64,000 nt of DNA. Source: Hyphomonadaceae bacterium (GTDB lineage Bacteria > Pseudomonadota > Alphaproteobacteria > Rhizobiales > Hyphomicrobiaceae). The stretch covers positions 28,648 through 92,647 of the forward strand of contig JAIEQJ010000025.1 of NCBI GenBank assembly GCA_019747815.1. Direction: 5' to 3'. Under the pieces are notes generated by a model. The model was not told where the DNA came from, ran no database searches, and worked only from the letters and a program-made list of their open reading frames with translations. This document shows, piece after piece, positions 1 to 9,375 of this stretch. Position numbers and translations under genes: made by a program. How positions within the stretch are numbered: the stretch's first letter is position 1; the number at the start of each line of letters is the position of its first letter.

Positions 1-510
1 GGTGAGATCGTTTACAGCTACGTGGCGATCCGCGCAGACGAGAACTATCGCGAGGGATACAGCTCCAAGCGAGACGGGCTGATCGTCAAGCTGCCCTTCA
101 AGGACGTGGGGATCGACAAAGCGGGGGTGCTCGACATTCTGGAAGCCTCTGGCTTAGGGTTGCCGCGATACTACGAGTGGCGAAGCCGCAGTGGCTGTAC
201 CTTTTGTTTTTTTCAGCAGAAGATCGAATGGGTGCGTTTAATGGAGCGGCATCCCCAGGCATTTGAAGAAGCCAAGGCCTATGAGAAGTCCGCTGTCGCG
301 CATGGCTCGCCCTTCACCTGGAGCGACGGCGAGTCCCTGGAAGAACTCGCGAAACCCGAGCGCATTGCGCAGATCCGCCGCGAGCATGAACAGCGAGTGG
401 CCAGGCGCCGCGCCAAAGCGCTGCCGAACCCCCTGCGGAACAACACGGAGCCTGTTGATATCGACGACCTATATGCCCACCAGAAACCCTGTCTCGCCTG
501 TCACAAATAA
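1..510 (+). CDS. PAPS-reductase-family protein, C-terminal part (cut by window start)
   Basis: The frame is open from base 1 and ends at TAA 508-510, so only the last ~169 residues are visible and the start lies outside. The piece carries a cysteine pair in SGCTFCFFQ followed by a conserved KIEW segment. That is the C-terminal signature of phosphoadenosine-phosphosulfate (PAPS) reductase/adenine-nucleotide alpha-hydrolase relatives found in mobile defence loci rather than of the assimilatory CysH enzyme. Family knowledge: such proteins handle nucleotide or sulfur chemistry (DndC is one member). What this one modifies cannot be read from the fragment. The next gene starts 3 bases after its stop with no clear ribosome site of its own, so the two are probably translationally coupled. 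Family assignment is fairly secure; function is not. Confidence 0.7.
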   Translation, partial: GEIVYSYVAIRADENYREGYSSKRDGLIVKLPFKDVGIDKAGVLDILEASGLGLPRYYEWRSRSGCTFCFFQQKIEWVRLMERHPQAFEEAKAYEKSAVAHGSPFTWSDGESLEELAKPERIAQIRREHEQRVARRRAKALPNPLRNNTEPVDIDDLYAHQKPCLACHK

Positions 511-513
511 CCC

Positions 514-2160
514 ATGACCGGCAACGGCCAGATCGCATTAGCGCCAGGCCTGTCCCTGCAGACTTTGCTCAGGCTGGCCAAGCCTGACGCCGTCAAGCAG
601 TTGGTCGGATCCGGCACCATTGCCGTCCTTGAGCAACTCGATCCAGGCTTGCTCGAGCCCCAGAAGCTGGCCGAGCTCGCGATCCGTCTTCTCGATGCGG
701 AGTCGGCGCTCAAAACAGCCGAGCAGCGCGACCTCATCATTAACCTCCTGCCGTTGCCGAAGGCGCGCGAACTCGCGGGCCGCCTTGACGTAGCCGACGG
801 CCGCTCGCTCTATGCCGACTTGAAACAAGCCGCTGGCGCCAAGACCGCGCTGCCGATCCTCTATTCCTTCTTTGGCGTGGTTCGCGAGGAACGCGCCCCC
901 GGCCACATTAACCCCGATCAGGGCTCCGTCCCGGTCCAGTACGGCCTCTTCGATCACCAGCGCAAAGCCGCCGACCGTGTCATGGCCGCTCTCGAAACGG
1001 CGCCGCGCAAGACGATCCTCCACATGCCGACCGGCTCCGGCAAGACGCGAACCGCCATGCACATCGTGGCGCGGCACCTAACGGGCGGCGAGCCGACGCT
1101 TGTAGTGTGGCTCGCCCAGAACGCCGAGCTTCTCGAGCAGGCTGCGGACGAATTCGAGAAGGCCTGGAGCCATCTAGGCAATCGCTCCATAGGCCTCACC
1201 CGCTTCTGGGGAAACCGCTCCCCTGATCTTCTCGCCGTCCGGGACGGTCTCCTCGTCGGGGGGCTTGGAAAGATGCGCGCGCTCGACCAGCGCGAACCTA
1301 ATACACTCTTGCGCATCGCCGACCGGACATCCCTTGTCGTCGTCGATGAGGCCCATCAGGCCATTGCCCCGACCTACGCGGCCGTGATCTCGGCCTTGCA
1401 TTCCAAGCGCGCCCGCACCGGGCTCTTGGGCCTTACCGCGACACCTGGCCGGTCATGGTCGAATATCGCCGAAGACGCACGACTCTCAGCCTTCTTCGAC
1501 GGCCGAAAGGTCGCCTTGGAGGTGGAAGGCTATAGCGACCCCGTGAGCTTCCTGATCGCCGAAGGCTATTTGGCTCGCCCGCAATTCAGCACGTTGAACG
1601 CCGAGGCAGGGCTAGAACTCTCCGATACCGACATCCACATGCTCGCCGATGCCATCGAGGTGCCGGACGAGCTGCTCGACAGGCTCGGTGCTGACGTCAA
1701 GCGCAACCTGCGGATCGTGGCGGCGGCGGAAGATCTAGCCGCCCGGCACAAGCGTGTTATCGTGTTTACGCCTTCCGTCACCAGCGCCCGGCTTGTCTCC
1801 GCGGTGTTGTTTGCGCGCGGTTATGACACCGACATTGTAACGGGGGAGACGGGGCAGGGAGAGCGCGAACGGATCATCCGCCGCTTCAAGAGCAGCGCGC
1901 CGCAACCTATGATTCTGTGCAATTTCGGGGTTCTGACCACAGGATTCGATGCCCCGGCGATCAGCGCGGCGCTCATTGCACGTCCGACTCGATCGCTCGT
2001 ACTCTATAGTCAGATGGTCGGACGAGCGACCCGCGGCATCCGCGCCGGCGGCAACGCCTCAGCCGAGATTGTGACGGTCACTGATCCTGGGCTTCCCGGC
2101 TTCGGCGACATGGCGGATGCCTTTACGAACTGGGAGGACGTTTGGCATGAGCCAAGCTGA
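514..2160 (+). CDS. SF2 DEAH-box helicase of a defence-type operon
   Basis: A 548-residue superfamily 2 helicase/translocase. Visible motifs in order: Walker A PTGSGKT (172-178), motif II DEAH (278-281), motif III-like TATP (about 309-312), GFDAP (about 478) and motif VI QMVGRATRG (about 500-508). The first ~145 residues precede the ATPase core and match nothing I recognise. Overall build resembles the stand-alone DEAD/DEAH helicases of restriction and phage-defence operons (type I/III HsdR-like motor without a visible nuclease motif). It lies 3 bases after the PAPS-family gene and its end overlaps the next gene by 14 bases, so the genes form one operon. A specific DNA or RNA substrate is not deducible. 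Confidence 0.85.
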   Translation: MTGNGQIALAPGLSLQTLLRLAKPDAVKQLVGSGTIAVLEQLDPGLLEPQKLAELAIRLLDAESALKTAEQRDLIINLLPLPKARELAGRLDVADGRSLYADLKQAAGAKTALPILYSFFGVVREERAPGHINPDQGSVPVQYGLFDHQRKAADRVMAALETAPRKTILHMPTGSGKTRTAMHIVARHLTGGEPTLVVWLAQNAELLEQAADEFEKAWSHLGNRSIGLTRFWGNRSPDLLAVRDGLLVGGLGKMRALDQREPNTLLRIADRTSLVVVDEAHQAIAPTYAAVISALHSKRARTGLLGLTATPGRSWSNIAEDARLSAFFDGRKVALEVEGYSDPVSFLIAEGYLARPQFSTLNAEAGLELSDTDIHMLADAIEVPDELLDRLGADVKRNLRIVAAAEDLAARHKRVIVFTPSVTSARLVSAVLFARGYDTDIVTGETGQGERERIIRRFKSSAPQPMILCNFGVLTTGFDAPAISAALIARPTRSLVLYSQMVGRATRGIRAGGNASAEIVTVTDPGLPGFGDMADAFTNWEDVWHEPS

Positions 2161-3964
2161 CCAGAGGAGCCCCGACGGCGATATCATCCCCGCAGAGCTG
2201 GCCGTTCAGGCCATGCGCGATAGCGGTTATCGCAATACCGCATCCGCCCTCGCCGAACTCATCGACAACGCCGTCCAGGCAGGCGCCAAACGAGTCGACG
2301 TGATCTGCCTCGAAGCGATGGAGAAGGTGAACGCCAGGGAAAGCCGGCGCATCCAGGCCATCGCGGTGCTCGACAACGGAAGCGGCATGACCTCGGATGT
2401 TCTCCGGCTCGCCCTCCAATTCGGCAATGGCACGCATCTCACCGACCGCGCCGGGATTGGCAGGTTCGGCATGGGATTGCCGAACTCCTCCATCTCGCAA
2501 TGCCGCCGCGTCGATGTCTGGACATGGCAGAGCGGGCCCGACAATGCCCTACACACCCATCTCGACGTCGATGCCATCAAACAGAAGACGATGAGGCGGG
2601 TACCGATGCCGGCACACATTCCCGTACCCAAAGAGTGGCGCTCGCGCAGCGATAATTTCGGTACGACCGGCACGCTGATCGTCTGGACCAACTTCGATGA
2701 GCACCGACTAACCTGGCGCGGAGCGGCCGCCACGCTTAACAACACGGAGACCATCATCGGGCGCTTGTATCGCAAATTCATCGATGGCGGCGACCTGCAA
2801 ATTCGCCTCCTCGCTTTCGAAGGCGATGCAAAGCGACTTGACAAAGACGCGCGTGTCAACGACCCGCTCTATCTGATGCGGAACTCCTCCACGCCCAAAC
2901 CTTTCGACCAGGAACCCATGTTCCAGAAGTGGGGCGAGGCCGACGAGAAGTTCGACGTCGAGTACGATGGGCAAATCCACTCAGTGCACGTTCGCATGAG
3001 CTGGGCACGGCCCGAGACGCTGACCGACGACACCAGCGATCGCGGCTCCAAACCGTATGGTAAGCACGCCGCCAAGAATCTTGGTCTCTCCATTGTTCGC
3101 GCCGGTCGCGAACTCGATCTCGATCGTGGCTGGACCAATAGCTATGACCCCACGGAACGCTGGTGGGGAGCAGAAATCGAGTTTCCGCCGGCCTTGGACG
3201 AAGTCTTCGGCGTCACCAACAACAAGCAGAGCGCCACCATCTTCTCGCAGATGGCGCAGTTCGACTGGAAAGCCGAAGCGGATGCCGGCGAGACCCTTTC
3301 GCAATTCCGCGAGCGCCTTCAGGCCGAGGGCGATCCCAGGGCGCTGCTCATCCCGATCGTCGACCACATCCACGAGCAGATCAAGCAGCTCCGTGACCGC
3401 CTCAAGAGCCAGACCAAGGGCCGGCGTTCCAAGAACAAGCGTCACGAAGAGCCAGGCCCGGAGGACAGGGCGACCTCCAAGTTCAAGCAACGCGCCGAGG
3501 AGGGCCACGAGACCGAATACGACAAGCAGGAGTTTGGCGAGAAGGACAAGAAGTCCCTCGAGGAGAACCTTGAGAAGGACAAGCACTACGACCCCAGCGT
3601 CGCGCAAAAGATCGCCGAGGCCACTTTCAAGCGTAAACGCAAGGTCATTTTCGTGACCAAGGCCATGGACGGGTACGCCTTTTTCAGTGTCGAGCACATG
3701 CAGGGCGGGCTGACGGCTATCGTCTTCAACACCAATCATCCGGCCTATGCCGATCTCCTCGAGACCCTCGATCCCAAAATCGAGGATGAGACCGATTCGC
3801 AGCTGCTGGAGCGAGTTCATCGCGCCGCCGATACGCTTGAGCTCATCTTCGCGGCCTGGGCGCGCTACGAGATGGAAGAAGTGCATCAGAAGGATCGGCT
3901 CTTCGAGATGCGTCAGGAGTGGGGCAAGATGGCAAGGTTCTTCCTGACCGAGCCGGATGACTAG
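2147..3964 (+). CDS. MORC-like GHKL ATPase
   Basis: 605 residues. I chose ATG 2147 because it has GGGAGG about 9 bases upstream, although it lies inside the end of the helicase gene. The N-terminal GHKL (Hsp90/MutL/MORC-type) ATPase is clear: N-box ELIDNAVQAG (37-46), DNGSGM (76-81), glycine-rich lid GIGRFGMGLP (103-112) and a downstream GTTGTL. A charged, Lys/Glu-rich low-complexity linker follows around residues 415-490, then a C-terminal domain I do not recognise. MORC-type ATPases are DNA-clamping or compaction ATPases; prokaryotic members occur in predicted conflict systems next to helicases and nucleases, as here. Proposed role (inference): ATP-gated clamp working with the helicase and the PLD-fold protein downstream, 12 bases away. 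Confidence 0.85.
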   Translation: MSQADQRSPDGDIIPAELAVQAMRDSGYRNTASALAELIDNAVQAGAKRVDVICLEAMEKVNARESRRIQAIAVLDNGSGMTSDVLRLALQFGNGTHLTDRAGIGRFGMGLPNSSISQCRRVDVWTWQSGPDNALHTHLDVDAIKQKTMRRVPMPAHIPVPKEWRSRSDNFGTTGTLIVWTNFDEHRLTWRGAAATLNNTETIIGRLYRKFIDGGDLQIRLLAFEGDAKRLDKDARVNDPLYLMRNSSTPKPFDQEPMFQKWGEADEKFDVEYDGQIHSVHVRMSWARPETLTDDTSDRGSKPYGKHAAKNLGLSIVRAGRELDLDRGWTNSYDPTERWWGAEIEFPPALDEVFGVTNNKQSATIFSQMAQFDWKAEADAGETLSQFRERLQAEGDPRALLIPIVDHIHEQIKQLRDRLKSQTKGRRSKNKRHEEPGPEDRATSKFKQRAEEGHETEYDKQEFGEKDKKSLEENLEKDKHYDPSVAQKIAEATFKRKRKVIFVTKAMDGYAFFSVEHMQGGLTAIVFNTNHPAYADLLETLDPKIEDETDSQLLERVHRAADTLELIFAAWARYEMEEVHQKDRLFEMRQEWGKMARFFLTEPDD

Positions 3965-3976
3965 AGGGGCGACTCT

Positions 3977-4894
3977 GTGCAACCGGGGGAGGCACTGCTT
4001 GCGCTTGTGAAGGACGCCGTGACAGACATTGTCCTCGTCGCGCCCTATATAAAGAGAGCACCTCTCGAACGAGTTTTCGCGGCGATTCCGCCGGCGGTAA
4101 GGACTGTGACCTGCGTCACGCGATGGCTGCCGGAGGACATTGCAGCCGGCGTGTGCGACCTTGAGATCCTCGATATCGTAGCCGGGAGGCAGGGCGCCAC
4201 GCTCTATGTCCACCCTCATCTGCACGCAAAATTCTTCCGTGCTGGCGAGACCTGCCTGGTAGGCTCAGCGAACCTGACCCTCCGTGCCTTGGGCTGGGTG
4301 ACCCCAGCCAATCTCGAGCTGCTCGTCGCCCTACGCTCGGACCACCCCGGGATTCAAGAATGGGAAGCCGCTCTGATGCTGGCTACCATTCCGGTCACGT
4401 CCGAGCTGCGGGATCGGATTGCCGCCCAAGCACAACTGCTTGCCGGCTCGTTCCCCAGAGAGGCCTACACACGCACAGAAGCACCCGAGATCTGGATTCC
4501 GTCATGCCCAGTGCCAGACCGGCTTTGGCTCGTCTATTGTGGGCGCGGCGCCGACACCATGGTTACGAGCGCCTTCCATGCCGCACAGGCGGACCTTGCA
4601 ATCCTCTCGATTCCGGCAGGATTGTCCGAGCCACTGTTCAGCGCGTACGTGGCCGCAACCCTCCGGAGCATGCCAATATTCAAGGAGATCGAGGTGCGTG
4701 CCACTGCCGGCCTGACGGACAATCAGGCCCAGGAACTCTTGGCACAACGCGTGGGCGCCTCACTGCCAAGCTCCCACGAGCAAATCTGGCGTACGCTTAA
4801 GGCCTGGATTGGCTATTTCTTTAGGGCCTCCTACCGATTCCAGGTGGAGCAGGAGATGCTGATTAAAGGGCAAACACTACATCAAGCGGAGTGA
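3977..4894 (+). CDS. Phospholipase D-fold (HKD) nuclease-like protein
   Basis: 305 residues starting at GTG 3977, with GAGGGG about 8 bases ahead and only 12 bases after the MORC gene. One HKD-type motif is visible: HLHAKFF followed by GSANLT (about residues 77-98), the HxK...GSxN arrangement of PLD-superfamily phosphodiesterases. The acidic residue usually ending the motif is not obvious, and only one HKD copy is seen, so an active enzyme would need to dimerise (as BfiI/Nuc do). In this operon it is the most plausible effector nuclease, with the helicase and MORC ATPase as motor and clamp. No signal peptide was seen, in keeping with a cytoplasmic nuclease rather than a secreted lipase. Confidence 0.75.
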   Translation: MQPGEALLALVKDAVTDIVLVAPYIKRAPLERVFAAIPPAVRTVTCVTRWLPEDIAAGVCDLEILDIVAGRQGATLYVHPHLHAKFFRAGETCLVGSANLTLRALGWVTPANLELLVALRSDHPGIQEWEAALMLATIPVTSELRDRIAAQAQLLAGSFPREAYTRTEAPEIWIPSCPVPDRLWLVYCGRGADTMVTSAFHAAQADLAILSIPAGLSEPLFSAYVAATLRSMPIFKEIEVRATAGLTDNQAQELLAQRVGASLPSSHEQIWRTLKAWIGYFFRASYRFQVEQEMLIKGQTLHQAE

Positions 4895-5038
4895 GGGCAA
4901 CGTGGCGAATTTTGCGCAGACTCTTCCGACTTTCAGGCCGCGCTCGCAAATCCAAATTGCAACTTCATCCGCTGCCAAACTTGAGGGGGGAAACGATTGA
5001 TGTGGCGAACGTTAACTCCCATGCGGTGCAGATAGGCC
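4895..5038 (+). promoter_or_regulatory. Gap between the two defence sub-operons, with possible 11-codon leader ORF
   Basis: This is the only sizeable gap in the first 9.4 kb. It contains a purine-rich GAGGGGGGAAA (about 4984-4994) ahead of ATG 5000, which opens an 11-codon frame ending TAG 5033-5035, three bases before the ATG of the dual-GHKL gene. The latter has no good ribosome site of its own, so the leader could serve translational coupling. No clear -35/-10 pair was recognised. Speculative. Confidence 0.25.
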
Positions 5039-7399
5039 ATGTTCAAAGTCACCGCTCGAACAATTCTGGAACTCGGCTCAGAGTTGATCAGCTCTGACAT
5101 CATCGCATTCTATGAACTCATCAAGAACGGCTTCGATGCTGGAACAAAATCCGGCGTGGAAATCCGGTTCGATATTGTACTCAGACGGAACGCCTACCTG
5201 ACCCTATGCAACAAGGCCACGACCAAAGATGCCGACTTTGCCGCTGTACGCGAGGCCGCTCGGAATGCCCTGAACAACGACGCGCAAGACTCACTCGTTC
5301 GGTCTGCCCAGGCCCAAATTGAGAAGGCAACAACGCTCGAACAGCTCAGCACCGCACTCAAGAACATCTATCTCTCCAACACGATCGCAGTTTCCGATAC
5401 CGGGTCGGGGATGTCTCTTTCCGAGCTTTCAGAGACCTTCCTCGTGATCGGCACGTCGTCACGCAAGTTGGAGGTCGAAAAGGCGCTTGCCAGGGGCGAC
5501 ACGAAGTCACCATTTCTCGGTGAAAAAGGCATTGGTCGGCTGTCGGCCATGCGCTTGGGCGAGCGCCTGCGCGTAGAGACTGCGCGCCGCTCCGACCGCA
5601 AGCTGAATACCTTGGATATAGACTGGTCAGCATTCGCCAAACTCGACCTGATGCTCGACCAGGTGGACGTCGCGCCCAAAGCGGGTTCCACGAAGGAGAA
5701 GTCCGACTGGTGCGGTACTCGGATAATCATCTCAGATCTCGCAGAGGACTGGACCGAACAGCGTGTGCGCGAGATGGCCGAGTACGATTTTGCGCGTCTC
5801 ACCGATCCCTTTCTCGATCAGAAGCACCGACCCCGCATCGTGCTCTTCTGGAATGGCCAGCGCCTGACGGTGCCTTGGATGAACCAAACGCTTATCAACA
5901 ATGCTCACGCGCGCATCAGCGGAAGCTATGTCATCGACAAGGGAGTTCCCTCCCTGCGCTGCAGGATGGAGGCCATCGATCTTGGGTTTGAGCATCCCAG
6001 GGAAGTGGAGCAAACCGTAGTTTCTGGAGACGATCTGCAATCAGCCGTGACGGGCACGTCGCAAGAAATCCACGATACGGCGCTCGTGACCCTTGGCCCG
6101 TTTAGCTTTGAAGCGCATTGGTACAATCGACGACGCCTCGGCCGCATTGACGGCATAGGTGAAATGCGAGCGGTTCGTGATCTGCAGGAAAAATGGTCAG
6201 GGATTCTGCTCTTTCGAGATGGCTTTCGCGTCTTCCCCTATGGTGACGACGAAGACGACTGGCTTGCGCTCGACCGCAAGGCACTTCGCCGCTCGGGATA
6301 CACTTTGAACAAAACCCAGTTCATTGGCAGGGTTCGCATTTCGCGCACCGCCAACCCGGATCTCGTCGATCAAACCAATCGTGAGGGCCTTCGAGAGACC
6401 CCGGAGCAACAAGTACTACTTGGTCTCATGCAGTATGCGATCCAGGACATGCTGTTCCCCTTCATGCGGAACGTTGAACGGCAATACAAGGGCCAGAAGG
6501 TCGATCTATCGGAAGCGAAACTAGAAGTCACCCGCCTCGAGGATCGCGCCAAAGTCGCGATCAAACAATTGCGGAGAGTTGCGCCCGTTGAGGGCAAGGA
6601 GGCAGTCGAGAACCTCGAGCAAGCCCTGTTCGAGTTCTCCGAGTTCGCCGAGCGAGCCCGTGCCCGCATTGCAGAAGTGGAGCAGGAAAGCCGGCAGATG
6701 ATCGAGATGGCTGGAGTTGGCCTCATGGTGGAGGTCGTCGCTCACGAGCTGGCGCGCGCATCTGAAAACGCACTTGAGAATCTAGAAGGTCTACGTGGTC
6801 GTGCGGTTCCCGACGACGTACGCGCCCGACTGGAGTCCCTTCGCGCCCAAATGAAGAGCCTCAGCAAGCGCGTTCGCGTGTTAGATCCACTCAGCGTCTC
6901 TGGCCGACAACGGTTCGAGGTGTTCTCTCTCGACGACCTGATACGTGACACGCTAGAAGCGCATGAGGCGCAATTCAATCGACATAACATCCGCATCAAG
7001 CTTGATCTTCCTGAGAAAACCGTGCGGGTGCGGGCGGTCAAAGGGATGGTGGTCCAGATACTTGAGAACCTAATCTCAAACTCCAAGTATTGGCTGGAGA
7101 TGCGAAAAGGTCGTGATAGCAGCTTCAAGCCCACGATTTCAATCACCCTGGAGGCCCGTCCACCCACTGTCATCTTTGAAGACAACGGGCCGGGAATTGC
7201 GCCCGAGAATCGCGAAAAGATCTTCCGGCCATTCTTTTCTCTCAAGGAGAAATCCAAGCGCCGTGGCTTGGGCCTATTCATTGCTCGGGAGTGCGCCGAG
7301 TACACCGGTGGCTCACTCGTTCTTGACGAGCATGTCGACCGAGCAACCAGCAGACTGCACCGCTTTATCTTTGAGCTTCCGGAAACCACGACGAACTGA
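5039..7399 (+). CDS. Dual-GHKL protein: Hsp90-like N-terminal ATPase plus histidine-kinase-like C-terminus
   Basis: 786 residues. An in-frame stop just upstream fixes ATG 5039 as the earliest start. N-terminal GHKL module: ELIKNGFDAG (26-35), SDTGSGMS (119-126), GEKGIGRLSA (161-170). After a central region and a helical segment come a phospho-acceptor-like HELARA (about 568-573) and a second, kinase-type GHKL module with an N-box LENLISNSKYW (about 672-682), EDNGPGIAP (about 712-720) and RRGLGLFIAREC (about 740-751). One chain therefore carries two ATP-binding folds of different lineages. Its stop TGA overlaps the ATG of the next gene (TGATG), and that gene encodes a receiver-like protein, so a phosphorelay pair is likely. 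No membrane segments: a cytoplasmic sensor. Probably a conflict-system signalling ATPase; ligand unknown. Confidence 0.8.
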   Translation: MFKVTARTILELGSELISSDIIAFYELIKNGFDAGTKSGVEIRFDIVLRRNAYLTLCNKATTKDADFAAVREAARNALNNDAQDSLVRSAQAQIEKATTLEQLSTALKNIYLSNTIAVSDTGSGMSLSELSETFLVIGTSSRKLEVEKALARGDTKSPFLGEKGIGRLSAMRLGERLRVETARRSDRKLNTLDIDWSAFAKLDLMLDQVDVAPKAGSTKEKSDWCGTRIIISDLAEDWTEQRVREMAEYDFARLTDPFLDQKHRPRIVLFWNGQRLTVPWMNQTLINNAHARISGSYVIDKGVPSLRCRMEAIDLGFEHPREVEQTVVSGDDLQSAVTGTSQEIHDTALVTLGPFSFEAHWYNRRRLGRIDGIGEMRAVRDLQEKWSGILLFRDGFRVFPYGDDEDDWLALDRKALRRSGYTLNKTQFIGRVRISRTANPDLVDQTNREGLRETPEQQVLLGLMQYAIQDMLFPFMRNVERQYKGQKVDLSEAKLEVTRLEDRAKVAIKQLRRVAPVEGKEAVENLEQALFEFSEFAERARARIAEVEQESRQMIEMAGVGLMVEVVAHELARASENALENLEGLRGRAVPDDVRARLESLRAQMKSLSKRVRVLDPLSVSGRQRFEVFSLDDLIRDTLEAHEAQFNRHNIRIKLDLPEKTVRVRAVKGMVVQILENLISNSKYWLEMRKGRDSSFKPTISITLEARPPTVIFEDNGPGIAPENREKIFRPFFSLKEKSKRRGLGLFIARECAEYTGGSLVLDEHVDRATSRLHRFIFELPETTTN

Positions 7400-9375
7400 T
7401 GGCTGACCTCAATGCGCTCTTGGCTGGGGCCAACGTGCGACGCGCGCTCATCGTTGACGACGCGTACGATGCCGTACCACTCGCCAGCGACCTTTCGGAA
7501 TTAGAAGCCGACGAGTGGACACAGTTCTTCGAGGATGCCACCGAAAATGATCTGGTAATTTTACGCGAACTATTTCCCGACTACGACAACATTCGAGCTG
7601 ACATACTGCAGACTAGGGATGACTTTGTGGCGTCCCTCTGGAATAACCGAGCGCGACTTAGGCCTGAACTTATAGATCCGCTCTTCGCCCGCTATTCGAC
7701 TGACGCAGCCGCCGACAGGGCTTTCCTTGACACGCTTCAAGAGCGCCTAAGCTCATTTGGACTGACCTGCAACACAGCCGGACGCCAGTTTCGAGAGCAG
7801 GCTGGCAATGCTGATATAATTGTCATCGATCTCTTCCTTGGATCGGCACAGAACAACGACGCTATCAATGTCTCCATTGAGGAGCTGTTGCGAGTCATTG
7901 ATGCACGGTCGGCGAGGCCGCCCCTTGTTGTCCTCATGTCGCGCAGCCCGCGCCTTGAAGAAAAGCGCAAAGATTTTCGGGACAGATCCGGCCTCTTCGA
8001 GTCCGCTTTCCGCATCATCCGCAAAGCAGAAATTTCTGAGCACGGCAAGCTTGAACGCCTGCTGATAAGGCTTACCAGCCACTATGCTGAGTCACTGAAG
8101 CTTGCTGCCTTCTTGCACGCCTGGAAGGCGGGACTCAAAGAAGCGAGCAATCGAACCGCGGCTCTCATTCGCACACTTGACTTGTCCGACCACGCGCAAA
8201 TTCGCCAGTTGCTGTTGAGCGCAGAAGGTGAGCCCACGGGCAGCTATCTAGTCGATGTTTTCGATCGTGTCCTACAACACGAGATTGAACGAGAGGCTGC
8301 AATCATTGACGCAGCAATTGCGCTCAATTCTCTTACTATTGACAAGTATCCTCCGCCGTATGTCGCAGGGTCCCGCGATCTCCAAGAGCTCGTCCATCGG
8401 TGCTTGTTTCAGAACCGCGAGAGACTTCGACTAACCGGAGCCGAAGGTAGTCGAATTGCGTTCGGCGACGTCGTCCGCCGACGAGTGGCCGTTCCACAGG
8501 CCGGCCAAGGTCAGCCGGCCCCAATCCTCCCGGACATCAGCCCGCAGCACGTTCTGGCCGTGCTTACCCCTGCCTGTGATCTGCAAAGGCGCGGCAGTAA
8601 GCGCGTTCTTCTTCTGATCGGCTCACTGCAACAATTGGGGCCAACAGATTGGACGTACGGCGAGGATCCAATGCGCACTCCTGTTATTGAGCTCAGTAAC
8701 GGTGAGCGCTTCTGGATCAAGTGGGATCTGAAGCATGTCGAGGCGCTGGGCCACGCGGAATTGGATCGCATGCTAGCACCCGCCGGCGAATTTCAGATTG
8801 TCGCTCGTCTTCGCGAATCCCATGCTCTTGAGCTTCAACAACGCCTGCTGTCCAATCTTGGTCGTATCGGACAAATTGCTGCGATGCCTGCGACGTTTGC
8901 GATGCGGGTAGAAGGATATCTTCCTGGTGCCGACAGAAGACCTGCACGCATTGCCGGTCTCGCTGACATGGCAGGAGTTTGCTATGTCGGCCGTAGCGGC
9001 CCCAAGGATATGCGACTGATCCTGCCCGAGGACGAGTGTGAGGCCATCTGCAAGGCGGTTGAGACCATCGACCTCAACGCTGTGCACGAAAACGCACGGC
9101 CCGCGATTGAATACCTTCGGCAAAGTGGAGAGCTAATGGATGCGCTCATTAAGGGCATCACGCTGCCAGGGTACAATGCAGACTCCTTCAAAGAGGTACC
9201 GTCGCCTTCGGGAGCACTAGAGGGCAACCCGCCACATCAAAAAGTACGCACGATCGGCTGGATCAGCCGGAACAAAGGCATGAACGGCGTTACCCTTCAA
9301 AATGCTCAGGTACACAAGAGTGGTATCTTGCTTGCTACCTGGGACACGAGCCAGCATCCGGAGGTGCAAAAGTAG
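7399..9375 (+). CDS. Atypical response-receiver protein paired with the dual-GHKL kinase
   Basis: 658 residues, start overlapping the stop of the dual-GHKL gene by one base. The first ~215 residues read as a stretched receiver domain: LIVDD (17-21), a putative phospho-acceptor Asp144 in IVIDLFLG, LVVLMSRS (about 176-183) in the place of the conserved Thr/Ser, and a Lys (about 209). Unlike a normal CheY, ~120 residues separate the acidic pocket from the acceptor Asp. The remaining ~440 residues contain VLTPACDLQRR (a motif seen in uncharacterised conflict-system proteins) and no DNA-binding domain that I can recognise. This resembles the large receiver proteins partnered with GHKL kinases in predicted defence systems. 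The output activity is unknown. Confidence 0.7.
   Translation: MADLNALLAGANVRRALIVDDAYDAVPLASDLSELEADEWTQFFEDATENDLVILRELFPDYDNIRADILQTRDDFVASLWNNRARLRPELIDPLFARYSTDAAADRAFLDTLQERLSSFGLTCNTAGRQFREQAGNADIIVIDLFLGSAQNNDAINVSIEELLRVIDARSARPPLVVLMSRSPRLEEKRKDFRDRSGLFESAFRIIRKAEISEHGKLERLLIRLTSHYAESLKLAAFLHAWKAGLKEASNRTAALIRTLDLSDHAQIRQLLLSAEGEPTGSYLVDVFDRVLQHEIEREAAIIDAAIALNSLTIDKYPPPYVAGSRDLQELVHRCLFQNRERLRLTGAEGSRIAFGDVVRRRVAVPQAGQGQPAPILPDISPQHVLAVLTPACDLQRRGSKRVLLLIGSLQQLGPTDWTYGEDPMRTPVIELSNGERFWIKWDLKHVEALGHAELDRMLAPAGEFQIVARLRESHALELQQRLLSNLGRIGQIAAMPATFAMRVEGYLPGADRRPARIAGLADMAGVCYVGRSGPKDMRLILPEDECEAICKAVETIDLNAVHENARPAIEYLRQSGELMDALIKGITLPGYNADSFKEVPSPSGALEGNPPHQKVRTIGWISRNKGMNGVTLQNAQVHKSGILLATWDTSQHPEVQK

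Noticed and set aside
2981..4225. Long minus-strand open frame opposite the MORC and PLD genes
   Set aside because: Antisense shadow of well-supported genes; Leu/Gly-rich composition and no recognisable domain.
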